Assembly: GCF_036237275.1 (NCBI RefSeq)
Contig: NZ_CP108352.1
Coordinates: 3,968,001-4,032,000, forward strand
Origin: Streptomyces sp. NBC_01353
Lineage (GTDB): Bacteria > Actinomycetota > Actinomycetes > Streptomycetales > Streptomycetaceae
Length of the DNA: 64,000 bases
Direction: 5' to 3'
Position numbers and translations under genes: made by a program. The notes below the pieces were generated by a model. It was given only the letters and a program-made list of their open reading frames with translations, searched no databases and was not told the DNA's origin. Below, in pieces: positions 25,536 to 33,955 of the stretch. Each line of letters begins with the position of its first letter. Position 1 is the stretch's first letter.

Positions 25536-26588
25536 ATGGCCACGACGGACGACGGCAAGGAAGGACTGGCCGCCGAGGCGCTTTTGACTCTCTATCAGGA
25601 GCTGCGCAGGCGCGGTGTGTCGAGCTTCCGGGAGGCCTGCTCGGCGCTGCGGATGGCACCGGAGGAGTACGAGCGATGTCGCGTCGAACTGACCTCCCTC
25701 GGCCTGATCGTGCCGACGACCGAGACCCATGCCACGATCGCCGACGTCCGGGACGCCAGCTGGAAACCGGACACGGACACGGTGGCCACCGTCGATCCCG
25801 AGATCGCCCTGCTGCGCCTGCTCGAGCGGGAGCGCGAGCGGCTGCGGGACCATCTGGCCGAGGCCGACAAGGCCTACTCCACCCTGGAGACGCTGGCGGA
25901 AACCTTCCTCCGCGCCGGGGCGCTGGCCCGCTCCGAGATCGCCGTCGAGGCCATCACCGACTACCGCCGGATCCAGCAGGCCCTCGAGGACATCACCGAT
26001 GTGATGCAGGAGAGTTCGGCCTCCATGCACCCCGGCGGACCCAACCGGCAGATCCCCGAACGGATGCTGGACCGGGACCGGCGCCAGATCGGCAACGGCG
26101 TGCGCGTCCGCGCCATCTACCGCAGCCAGGACGCGGTGCGGCCCGAGCTCGCGGAGCTGCTGAGCCGGCGCGTGGCGCTGGGCGTGGAGATCCGCCTGGC
26201 GCCCGTCATCCCCATGAACATGATCATCGCCGACCAGCAGTTCGCCCTCGTGCCGATCCGGCCCGAGGAGCCCCGCGAGGGCGCGATCCTGGCGCGCGGC
26301 TCGGTGCTGGTCCGGTCCTATCTGGGCCTGTACGAGCACTGCTGGCACACCGCGACCCCGTACGGCGACGACGCGGCGCCGGAGCGGGGTGGCGACGGGC
26401 TCTCGGAGCAGCAGCGGGCGGCGCTCCAGATGCTCGCCTCGGGAATGAAGGACGAGAAGATCGCCCGGAACCTCGGGGTGTCACTGCGCACGGTGAGCCG
26501 GATGCTCTCCGAACTCATGCAGGAATTGGGGGCGTCGAGCAGATTCGAGGCGGGCGTGCGCGCGGTGCGCCTCGGCTGGCTCGACTGA
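25536..26588 (+). CDS. LuxR-type regulator with TrmB-like sensor, copy B
   Basis: A 350-residue paralogue of the preceding gene with the same order: helical N-terminus, coiled coil (LLERERERLRDHLAEADK), central domain with VIPMNMIIAD and RSYLGLYEHCWH, and the C-terminal LuxR HTH (SLRTVSRMLSELMQELG). The start is ATG 25536. The pair is followed by a strong terminator-like hairpin at 26657. Tandem duplication is the simplest origin. Confidence 0.87.
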   Translation: MATTDDGKEGLAAEALLTLYQELRRRGVSSFREACSALRMAPEEYERCRVELTSLGLIVPTTETHATIADVRDASWKPDTDTVATVDPEIALLRLLERERERLRDHLAEADKAYSTLETLAETFLRAGALARSEIAVEAITDYRRIQQALEDITDVMQESSASMHPGGPNRQIPERMLDRDRRQIGNGVRVRAIYRSQDAVRPELAELLSRRVALGVEIRLAPVIPMNMIIADQQFALVPIRPEEPREGAILARGSVLVRSYLGLYEHCWHTATPYGDDAAPERGGDGLSEQQRAALQMLASGMKDEKIARNLGVSLRTVSRMLSELMQELGASSRFEAGVRAVRLGWLD

Positions 26589-26656
26589 GGAATCGGCGCG
26601 GGACGTTCCGGGGAAGCCCCGCGAAGCCTCCGGAATACACCCCGGGGAAGCCAAGA

Positions 26657-26690
26657 AGCCCCGCAGTCACCGGACGGCGACTGCGGGGCT
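26657..26690 (+). terminator. Strong 12-bp hairpin, terminator
   Basis: AGCCCCGCAGTC and GACTGCGGGGCT form a perfect 12-bp stem with a 10-base loop, followed by TTCCCG. It closes the LuxR-pair transcript and could also serve the convergent peptide gene. Confidence 0.75.
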
Positions 26691-26747
26691 TTCCCGATTC
26701 CAGCTGATTACCGCTGACTCCCCAGCTGAATTCAGCGTGATGTCACA

Positions 26748-26948
26748 TCAGTTGGTGGGCGCGACCGGGGACGGGCTCGGCGCCTTCGGCCAGTCGTTCT
26801 CCGCTCCGGCCTGCTGCGAGGTCGAGACCGAGGTGGCGTCGGGAGCGGCGGCCAGCGCGGCGCCGCCCGCGACGGCCGTACACGCAGCCATCGCGACGAC
26901 GAACTGGCGGACGGTCTTGCGGACGGCCGGGATACGCACAGCAGACAT
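26748..26948 (-). CDS. Small secreted peptide, unknown function
   Basis: A 66-residue product with a clear signal peptide (basic RIPAVRKTVR, hydrophobic FVVAMAACTAVAGGAALAAA) and a short mature tail rich in Ser, Pro and Ala (GAENDWPKAPSPSPVAPTN). No family recognised. The ATG is preceded by CCTGGAGG. It stands downstream of the glycosyltransferase operon, separated by the nested hairpin at 27085-27135. Confidence 0.75.
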   Translation of the reverse strand: MSAVRIPAVRKTVRQFVVAMAACTAVAGGAALAAAPDATSVSTSQQAGAENDWPKAPSPSPVAPTN

Positions 26949-27084
26949 GATTCCTCCAGGAGTTGGAATGGGATTTCCGACTTCGGGGGCCCGTGCCGCC
27001 GGGCGCTCCCTGAAGACATCTCCATATTGACCCGCCCCGGGATACGGATCCAGAGTTTCCCCATGCGTGGATCTGCCATGGCGT

Positions 27085-27135
27085 GGATGCGTCAATCCGC
27101 CAATCCCGTTATGCAGCAACGGAATTGACGCATCC
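27085..27135. promoter_or_regulatory. Nested inverted repeat between operon end and peptide gene
   Basis: GGATGCGTCAAT (27085-27096) pairs with ATTGACGCATCC (27124-27135), and CCGTT (27106-27110) pairs with AACGG (27118-27122) inside it. It is AT-richer than the genes around it and no T-run follows, so it may be an operator or structured RNA as much as a terminator. Confidence 0.55.
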
Positions 27136-27155
27136 GGAGCGCTACATATCTTTGG

Positions 27156-28463
27156 TCAGACCAAAAGAGATGCTAGGCTTGCCCTGCGGTCTTCTCGTTC
27201 CTCCAGGAGAGAGAGACCGCCGGGGCAGGGGCGTGCCGCCGCCCCTGCCCCACTCATCGCGGCCTCGTACACCCCGATCGTCCGGGCGGCGGATCCACGC
27301 CAGCTCATCCCCCGGGCATGACAGACCGCCGCCTCCCCCATCGACTCCCGCACCTTCGGATGCGTCGCCAGCCACAGCAGTCGGCGAGCGTACTCCACCG
27401 GATCGTGTCCCCGGACGAGCAGCCCCGTCACCCCGTCCCACACCGCCGTCGGCAACCCGCCCACCGCGGCCGCCAGCACCGGCGTCCCACAGGCCTGCGC
27501 CTCCAAGGCCACCAGACCGAACGACTCGCTGCGCGAGGGCACCACGAGAACGTCCGCCGCCCGGTACCAGTCCGCAAGGCGTGACTGCGGTACGGGAGGG
27601 CAGGACCGCAGCACATCGGTGACCCCCAGCTCGCGCGCCAGCCGCCAGGCCGAGCCCTCCCTGCTCGCCCCCGAATGCCCCCCGACGACCGGGACGAGCA
27701 GCCGGCGGCGCAGGTCGGGCGCCATCAGCAGCAGCTCCGCCACCGCCCGCACGAGCACATCGGGACCCTTGAGGGGCTGGATGCGGCCCGCGTACAGGGG
27801 GATGAAGGCATCGGCCGGCAGCCCGAGCCGGGCCCTGGCGGCCGCGCGCCCCGCGCCCGGCTGGAACGTACGCAGATCGACCCCCGGCCGCACCACCTCG
27901 GTGCGCGGCGCCGAAGCCCCGTAGAGCGCGCGCAGCGCCTCGGCCTCGTCGACCGTGTTCGCGATCAACCGGTCGGCGGAGTCGATCACTTGGTGCTCGC
28001 CGCGGATCCGGAGCTCGGGCTCGGGGGTGTCGCCCTCCGCGAGGGCCGCGTTCTTCACCCGGGCCAGCGTGTGCGCGGTGTGGACCAGCGGTATCCGCCA
28101 ACCCGCGGAGGCGATCCGGCCGGCCTGCCCGGAGAGCCAGTAGTGGGAGTGGATCAGGTCGTAGCGCCGGTCCTCCTTGAGCAGCGCCAGGGAGAACGGC
28201 ACGACGAGACCCGGCATGGCTTCCTTGGGGAGCGCCCGGCGGGGACCCGCGTGCAGATGACGGACCCGCACGCCCGGCGCGAGATCGACGAGCGGGGGGC
28301 GGCCCTCGCCCCGGCAGCGGGTGAACAGGTCGACCTCGGCTCCCTGTTCGGCGAGGGCCCGGGAGAGTTCGACCATGTAGACGTTCATCCCACCGGCGTC
28401 CCCGGTTCCGGGCTGGTGGAGCGGGGAGGTGTGGACGCTGAGCATGGCGACGCGCAGAGACAC
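27156..28463 (-). CDS. MshA-like glycosyltransferase (GT4 family)
   Basis: A 435-residue GT-B glycosyltransferase. It carries the MshA-type signature VHTSPLHQPGTGDAGGMNVY at residues about 10-29, a second donor-site region PVVGGHSGA, and the retaining-GT EX7E element in SRSESFGLVALEAQ. MshA joins GlcNAc to inositol-phosphate in mycothiol synthesis; this looks like a specialised paralogue, as it sits in an accessory operon and its acceptor is unknown. GTG 28463 has AGGAG upstream. The stop lies inside the palindrome TTTGGTC-A-GACCAAA. Confidence 0.88.
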   Translation of the reverse strand: MSLRVAMLSVHTSPLHQPGTGDAGGMNVYMVELSRALAEQGAEVDLFTRCRGEGRPPLVDLAPGVRVRHLHAGPRRALPKEAMPGLVVPFSLALLKEDRRYDLIHSHYWLSGQAGRIASAGWRIPLVHTAHTLARVKNAALAEGDTPEPELRIRGEHQVIDSADRLIANTVDEAEALRALYGASAPRTEVVRPGVDLRTFQPGAGRAAARARLGLPADAFIPLYAGRIQPLKGPDVLVRAVAELLLMAPDLRRRLLVPVVGGHSGASREGSAWRLARELGVTDVLRSCPPVPQSRLADWYRAADVLVVPSRSESFGLVALEAQACGTPVLAAAVGGLPTAVWDGVTGLLVRGHDPVEYARRLLWLATHPKVRESMGEAAVCHARGMSWRGSAARTIGVYEAAMSGAGAAARPCPGGLSLLEEREDRRASLASLLV

Positions 28464-28580
28464 GTGGGGCTCCTGTGAGGGCGGGCCACGTGTCCCTGCG
28501 TTGCGTCGCGCACGACCACGCGGCGGTGGGGGTGGATCGGGTGGGGATGGGGGGCTGGTCGGACGGGGGTGGGGGTTGGA

Positions 28581-30146
28581 TCAGAAGCCGAAGACGGGTC
28601 CGGACGGCGGGGCGAGCCGGGTGCCCGGCAGGGGCCCGGTCAGGGCCGAGGTGTCGATCGCCCGGCCGGGCTCGACCTTCAGCGCGGCCGCCAACCGGTC
28701 GGCGCCCTCCGGCATCACCGGCCGAGCCCAGGCGGACAGCGCCGAGGCGACCGCCAACTGGGTGGCGAGAGCGGGCAGATGACGGCAGGCCGTAGTGGGC
28801 CGGCAGCGCTCGTGCGCGTTGACATGGCCGAAGTCGGCCACCGAGCGGACCACCTCGTCGAGAACGGCCACCGCCCGCCGCGGGTCGAAGGCATCGGGGC
28901 CGTACGCCTCGCGCAGGTCCTCGACGGCCCGGTGCAGCCGGCGCTCCAGGATCTCCCAGCCGGTGCCGCCGGGCAGCGCCTGCGGGGCGAGCCCGGCGCA
29001 CTCCTCGCGTAAGGAGGTGAAGAGCCGAGCGAGCCAGCTGTTCCAGTTCTCGTCCAGCTCTCGGCGGGCCGCGGCGAGCCGGTCACGGTGGAAGACCGTG
29101 CGGCGGCCCAACGGGCGGGCCTGCAGGACATGGCGGCGCAGGGTGTCGGAGCCGAACTCGGTGAGCAGGTCGAGCGCCCAGACGTTGCCCTCCTGGACGC
29201 CCTCCTCGATCACGTACGACTCGTTGACGCAGAAGTCCTGCGGCAGCTTGATGTCCTGGGCCAGGAGCATCACCGGCAGCAGCACGGCATGGCAGAAGGC
29301 GTGCCCGAATCCGCAGAAGTGGATGGCGCGGCTCGGCAGCGGGCCCTTGGTGTCGTAGCCGAACAGATGCATCGCGGCGGCCTCGAAGCAGCCGTCGACG
29401 CGGTGGTCGGGGAAGCCTTCGACCGGCACCTGGAGCCCCCACTCGGCCGGGTGGCCGACGGCGATGTCCGGTAGCCCGTCCTCCACCAGGGACTCGCACA
29501 GCGCGGCGAGCCGGGGCGGGAGGCCGGCGGTGGCCCAGTAGTCGGCGAGGGTCTCGCGGAAGGGTTCGAGGGGGATGTAGAGGCGGCGGCAGCGGCGGGA
29601 CAGCGCGGCGGTGTCGCAGAGCGAGCACCGGGGCGCGATCAGGTCGCCGCCGTCGTTGGGCCGGGCGCACTCGTGGCACATCCCGCCGTCGCTGACCGCG
29701 CCGCAGTGCGGGCAGGTGCCGGTGACGTGCGCGCCGTACAGCCAGCGCTCGCACGGCTCGCAGTACGGCAGGAGACGGGTGCGCGGCGCGATGACGCCCT
29801 GCGCGTACAGGCGGCTGAAGAGGTCCTGCACCCAGCGGCCGTAGCCGCGGTCGCGGCGCGGCCGGACGATGTGGTCGAACTCCACGCCCGAGCGCAGCCA
29901 GTCGGCGGTGATCGCCGCGCGGTAGCCCTCGGCGACCTCCTCGGGCTTGCGGTGGTGGCGCAGCGCCCGGACCTCGACGGAGCTGGCGTGGTCGGCGGTG
30001 CCGGTGGTGAACCGTACGGGCTCGCCCTCGGCGCGCAGGTACCGGGACAGGACGTCGGCGGCGACGTACGGCCCCGCGAGATGGCCGATGTGCAGTTCGC
30101 CGTGGGTGGCCGGAGGGGTCGCGGTGATCCAGACAGGGGTGCTCAT
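28581..30146 (-). CDS. MetRS-like class I synthetase-fold protein lacking KMSKS
   Basis: A 521-residue homologue of methionyl-tRNA synthetase. The HIGH motif is present (GELHIGHLAGPYV, near residue 20), and Cys-rich zinc knuckles are visible (CEPCERW, CPHCG, CHECARP, CSLCDT). The place of KMSKS is changed to a segment reading EEGVQEGN, so the catalytic lysines are missing. The C-terminal anticodon-binding region is short. This argues against a tRNA-charging housekeeping role and for a specialised ligase or adenylation scaffold, as in MshC (CysRS-like) or hydrazine-forming MetRS-like domains. Start ATG follows AAGGAGGT. Confidence 0.8.
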   Translation of the reverse strand: MSTPVWITATPPATHGELHIGHLAGPYVAADVLSRYLRAEGEPVRFTTGTADHASSVEVRALRHHRKPEEVAEGYRAAITADWLRSGVEFDHIVRPRRDRGYGRWVQDLFSRLYAQGVIAPRTRLLPYCEPCERWLYGAHVTGTCPHCGAVSDGGMCHECARPNDGGDLIAPRCSLCDTAALSRRCRRLYIPLEPFRETLADYWATAGLPPRLAALCESLVEDGLPDIAVGHPAEWGLQVPVEGFPDHRVDGCFEAAAMHLFGYDTKGPLPSRAIHFCGFGHAFCHAVLLPVMLLAQDIKLPQDFCVNESYVIEEGVQEGNVWALDLLTEFGSDTLRRHVLQARPLGRRTVFHRDRLAAARRELDENWNSWLARLFTSLREECAGLAPQALPGGTGWEILERRLHRAVEDLREAYGPDAFDPRRAVAVLDEVVRSVADFGHVNAHERCRPTTACRHLPALATQLAVASALSAWARPVMPEGADRLAAALKVEPGRAIDTSALTGPLPGTRLAPPSGPVFGF

Positions 30147-30196
30147 GGGACCTCCTTGACGCTGTGGTGCGGTGAGCCTCAGCGAGGTGCTCGGCT

Positions 30197-30940
30197 TCAG
30201 CGAGGTTCGAAATGGAAGGAACGGATGAAGCAGTCACGGGGCTGTTCGACGGCATAGACGATGCATTCGAAAAGGGCCTGGGTGGTCAGCTTCTCGTCCG
30301 GTGCTATTCCGTCCGGATTCGATCCGTCCCATTCTGCGAACCGCGGATCGGAGGTGGAGAAATCGGGCGGGAAGAGCGAGAAGACCCGGACGCCGGAAGG
30401 GCGGAGGCGGCGCGAGAGGATGTCGGCGAAGCCCGCCTGCGCGCTCTTCGCCGCCCAGAACGCCTCATGGGCCGCGCCCGCTGCGGCGGAGGCACCCTCG
30501 GCGTCCCGCACGGCCACCATGTTGACGATGTCGGGCCGCAGCGAGCCGCGCAGCAGCGGCAGGAAGTGCTTGACCATCAGGACGGTGCCGCCGGCCGTCG
30601 ACTCGATCGTCTCCACGATCTGGTCGTCGCTGGCCGCCTCCAGGTCCATGCCGTCGAGCCAGCGGGCGCCGTTGTTCACCAGCAGGTCGACCCGGTCGGT
30701 GCGTTCACCGACCCGCGCCGCGAACTCGCGGATCTCGGCGGGCCTGCTGAGGTCGCAGCCGAACGCGTGGATACGGTCGCGGGCGGAGCCCATGACCTCG
30801 GTACGGGTCCGCTCGGCGGCCTCGACGGTGCGGGCCGAGACATAGACCTCGGCACCGAGATGCGCGAATCCGACGGCGAGCGCGCGGCCGAAATAGCGGG
30901 ATGCTCCGGTCACGACGACACGCAGGTTCTCGAATTTCAT
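30197..30940 (-). CDS. Short-chain dehydrogenase-like protein with altered active site
   Basis: A 247-residue SDR-fold protein. The nucleotide motif is TGASRYFGRA, with VNNGA later. The catalytic triad is changed: where YxxxK is expected the sequence reads FWAAK, so Tyr is Phe, and the usual catalytic Ser region reads NMVAVRD. It may be a non-redox enzyme or a regulatory subunit. It is in the five-gene operon, 91 bases after the PrpF-like gene. Confidence 0.82.
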   Translation of the reverse strand: MKFENLRVVVTGASRYFGRALAVGFAHLGAEVYVSARTVEAAERTRTEVMGSARDRIHAFGCDLSRPAEIREFAARVGERTDRVDLLVNNGARWLDGMDLEAASDDQIVETIESTAGGTVLMVKHFLPLLRGSLRPDIVNMVAVRDAEGASAAAGAAHEAFWAAKSAQAGFADILSRRLRPSGVRVFSLFPPDFSTSDPRFAEWDGSNPDGIAPDEKLTTQALFECIVYAVEQPRDCFIRSFHFEPR

Positions 30941-31031
30941 GCTCGTCCGCTCTCCCCATGGATACCGGTTACCGGTCGAATTCAGCGTGGCAGAGGAATC
31001 GGCGTGGGAGCGTGGTGAGAGGGGTGCGCGT

Positions 31032-32060
31032 TCACGCCGTTGCGTGGATACGCCATGGCAGTTCGACCCTGTCGAGCACGGTCGCGCGCTTGCGGTGGAC
31101 GGCGACACCGTGGTCGTCGGCGGAGACGGCTACGGGCCCGCCGGGGGTGTGCACGGGCCCGTCCAGGGCCGGTACGACGGTGCCGGGGAGCGCAGCCGCG
31201 GCGGCGAGCGCGGCGGCGCCGGTGAGCGCGAGCCGAGGGTGCCAGCCGCCGACGGTGAGGGCGCGGACGGCGAGCCCACCGGGGCCGGCAGTGAACGCGG
31301 CGATCTTCGGCAGGGCGGAGTGCGGGGCGTGGCCGAGCACGCGGGCGGCGTGGGCGCGCAGGGCGAGGAGCCGCCGCAGGGTGGAGTCTCCGGCCCTGAA
31401 CAGCCCCTCGGCGCTGCGGATCCCGAGGTGCGCGGCGTCGACGAAGGCGTACGGATTGCCGTACCGGACGAGGGAGACGGGCAGCCCGCCGAGGACGTCG
31501 ACGGGCCGGCCGGTGGGGAGGGTCCCGGGGGTGTCGGGCGGTCGGAGGAAGCGGAGGGAGTACGCGCCGGAGGCCGCTTCTGGGGTGCAGCGCACGAGGT
31601 CGCCCGTCGTGACGGCATGGACGGTGACCGGCCCCCGGCGGCCGTACGCCACGACGCAGGCGAGCAGGGAGTGGCCGCAGCCGGTGCGGAAGTCGAAGCC
31701 GCCGTCGGGGAGGGCCTGGACGAAGCGGTAGTCGAGGTCACGGCCGGGGCGGGTGGAGGAGCCGTACAGCGCGAACTTGTTCAACCGGGCGTACGGCGTC
31801 CCGGCGAGGGCCCGGCGCAGCGCGCCGAGCTCTTCGCGCAACGCCAGTGCTCCGTCGGGCAGTTGCCCGAGCTCCACGACGAGCGTGGGCCCGGGCGCGT
31901 CCTCAGCCCGCACGACGACGGCGGCCACTACGGGCGGCGCGGCGCCACGCGACGCGGTGTCCGGATTCCTTCGCGGCGCGCCGGGCGCCGGGGCACCGCT
32001 CAGGCGCGGCGCGCCGTCCCGGGCCGGCCCGGCAGTATCCGTACCGGCGTCATGCCGCAC
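31032..32060 (-). CDS. PrpF-family isomerase (diaminopimelate-epimerase fold)
   Basis: A 342-residue protein of the PrpF/DUF453 type, which isomerises double bonds or epimerises alpha carbons. Typical signs are the N-terminal GTPYARLNKFALYG, a Cys region TGCGHSLLACVV, YGNPYAFVDAAHLG and the C-terminal GGWHPRLALTGAAALAAAAALPGTVV. The start is uncertain: GTG 32060 overlaps the end of the AsnB gene by 11 bases, and the first 45 residues look disordered. The substrate is unknown. Confidence 0.72.
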   Translation of the reverse strand: MRHDAGTDTAGPARDGAPRLSGAPAPGAPRRNPDTASRGAAPPVVAAVVVRAEDAPGPTLVVELGQLPDGALALREELGALRRALAGTPYARLNKFALYGSSTRPGRDLDYRFVQALPDGGFDFRTGCGHSLLACVVAYGRRGPVTVHAVTTGDLVRCTPEAASGAYSLRFLRPPDTPGTLPTGRPVDVLGGLPVSLVRYGNPYAFVDAAHLGIRSAEGLFRAGDSTLRRLLALRAHAARVLGHAPHSALPKIAAFTAGPGGLAVRALTVGGWHPRLALTGAAALAAAAALPGTVVPALDGPVHTPGGPVAVSADDHGVAVHRKRATVLDRVELPWRIHATA

Positions 32061-33876
32061 AACCCACCGGGATCCTCATGCCCTGCACCACGTCCGACCA
32101 CAGCTCGTGCACGGCCAGCCCCCACAGGGCCAACGCGTCGTGCTGCGAGGGCCGTTCGAGCTGACGGGCGAGGAGTTTCCGGACGCGGTCGGCACGGACC
32201 TTGCCGCCCAGGACCAGGCGGGCCGGGGAGAGGAGTTCGCGGACCGTGTCGAGCAGCGGGCTGCCCGGGGTCAGCATGGCCGCGATCGGCAGCGTGAAGG
32301 GCTGCTTGGGCCGGGTGAGGACCGTGGGCGGCAGCAGGTCGGCCCCCGCCTCGTACAGCGCCTGCTTCCCCCGCAGCGCCGCCGGCGCCAGCGAGCGGGC
32401 GTGCGCGACCACCGACGGCTGACAGAAGGGCATCCGCGCCTCGACCGCCCACGCCATCGACAGATGGTCCACGCGTCGCAGGTGGTACGCGGGCAGCCGC
32501 CAGCGCGTCTCGAACCCCGTCATCGCCACCATCCGGTCCGCGCCGGCCGCCTCCGCCGAGCGCAGCTCCTGCTCGATCCGGTCGGCCGCGGAGCCCTGGT
32601 CGGCGATGAACGCCCGGTAGGACGACGTGTAGAGGTGCTCGCGCAGCAGCCGCGGCGCCGCCGACAGCGCGTCCGCGTAAGCCCCCGTCCAGTCCGCGCC
32701 CTCCGGTCCCGCCGGCGCGTCGAGCGCGGCGCGCATCCGCTCGTACCCGCCGAAGAGTTCGTCCGCGCCGTCGCCGGCCAGGGCCACGGTGAAGCCGGCC
32801 TCCCGTACCGCACGGAACAGCGCGTACGTGGAGAGCGCGATGGGGTCGGCGTTGGGCTGGCCGAGGTGGCGGACGGTGCGGGTGAGGAGCGAGGGGAGCT
32901 CGTCGGGGTCGAGCGCCACCTCGTGGTGCGTGGTCCGGGCGCGCCGGGCGACCGAACGGGCATACGCGGCCTCGGAGTCGGGCCACTTGCCCCGGTAGGT
33001 GAGGTGGAAGGTGTGCAGCGGCGGCGCGTCGCTCTCCCGGGCGTGCTCGGCGGCGAGCGCGGTGACGAGCCCGGAGTCGAGACCGCCGCTCGTGATCGCA
33101 CAGACGGGCACCTCGGCCCGCGCGAGCCGCCGCACCTCGCTGCGCAGCACGTCCTGCGTGTCGCCGGCGGGCGCCGCCGGGTGCGGGGTGCGGCGCCGTA
33201 CGTACGGCCGGCATCCCGGCCGTACGACGGCGGTGGCGCCGGGCGGGAGCACCTCGATGCCGTCGAGGGCGGTGTGGGCGGAGAACGACGTGCGGGTGGC
33301 GAGCACGGTGTCGAGGGAGTCCTCGCGCGGGGCGATCCGTACGCCCTCGAACGCGAGGAGCGCGGGGATCTCGGAGGCGAAGCGGGTGGAGCCGTCGGCG
33401 GGGTCGTGGTGCCAGTGGACGGGCTTCATGCCCATGTCGTCGACGGCGAGGACGAGTTGAGCCTTTCCGGGCCTGAGGTCGAGGACCGCGACGGCGAACA
33501 TGCCGTCGAGGTGGTCGGCGAACGCGGGGCCGTACTCCGCGTACAGCGCGGGCAGCACGGTGCCGTCGCAGCGGTCGGGGAAGCGGTGTCCGCGGGCGGC
33601 GAGGTGCCGGCGCAGAGAGGCGTGGTTGTAGATCTCGCCGTTGAGGACGGCGATGATCCCGGGCAGGTGCGGCAGCCGGTAGGGCTGCTGCCCGCCGCAG
33701 GGGTCGGTGACGGCGAGCCGATCGCACCCCAGCGACCAGCCGGGCCCGCTGAGCACCTGGTGCTCGTCGGGGCCGCCGTGCCGCTGACGGGCCGACACCG
33801 CCGAGAGCTCGGCCGGCTCGGGGCGGGCCGCGCGGGCCGCCGCCCCGGCGGCGAAGGAGCCGAGGATCCTGCACAT
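32050..33876 (-). CDS. Asparagine synthetase B-type amidotransferase
   Basis: A 608-residue glutamine-dependent amidotransferase. The N-terminal Ntn glutaminase begins MCRILG, so Cys2 is the nucleophile; this fixes the start at ATG 33876, with GGAGGG 8-9 bases upstream. The synthetase domain carries the ATP-pyrophosphatase motif ITSGGLDSGLV and the GDGADELFGGYER loop. In an accessory cluster such an enzyme usually amidates or condenses a carboxylate through an AMP intermediate. It is first gene of a minus-strand operon. Confidence 0.9.
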   Translation of the reverse strand: MCRILGSFAAGAAARAARPEPAELSAVSARQRHGGPDEHQVLSGPGWSLGCDRLAVTDPCGGQQPYRLPHLPGIIAVLNGEIYNHASLRRHLAARGHRFPDRCDGTVLPALYAEYGPAFADHLDGMFAVAVLDLRPGKAQLVLAVDDMGMKPVHWHHDPADGSTRFASEIPALLAFEGVRIAPREDSLDTVLATRTSFSAHTALDGIEVLPPGATAVVRPGCRPYVRRRTPHPAAPAGDTQDVLRSEVRRLARAEVPVCAITSGGLDSGLVTALAAEHARESDAPPLHTFHLTYRGKWPDSEAAYARSVARRARTTHHEVALDPDELPSLLTRTVRHLGQPNADPIALSTYALFRAVREAGFTVALAGDGADELFGGYERMRAALDAPAGPEGADWTGAYADALSAAPRLLREHLYTSSYRAFIADQGSAADRIEQELRSAEAAGADRMVAMTGFETRWRLPAYHLRRVDHLSMAWAVEARMPFCQPSVVAHARSLAPAALRGKQALYEAGADLLPPTVLTRPKQPFTLPIAAMLTPGSPLLDTVRELLSPARLVLGGKVRADRVRKLLARQLERPSQHDALALWGLAVHELWSDVVQGMRIPVGCAA

Positions 33877-33907
33877 ACCGGTCACCCTCCAAGCACGTCA
33901 CCTGTCA

Positions 33908-33931
33908 CTACCAATTATTTGAATCTACCAA
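33908..33931. promoter_or_regulatory. Direct repeats in the divergent asnB/PIG-L promoter region
   Basis: CTACCAA occurs at 33908-33914 and again at 33925-33931, 17 bases apart, inside an AT-rich 79-base gap between two divergent genes. One helical turn and a half separates the copies. It may be a regulator site or part of overlapping promoters. Confidence 0.4.
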
Positions 33932-33955
33932 GCTTTTGGATGGCGCGTAAGTGCC

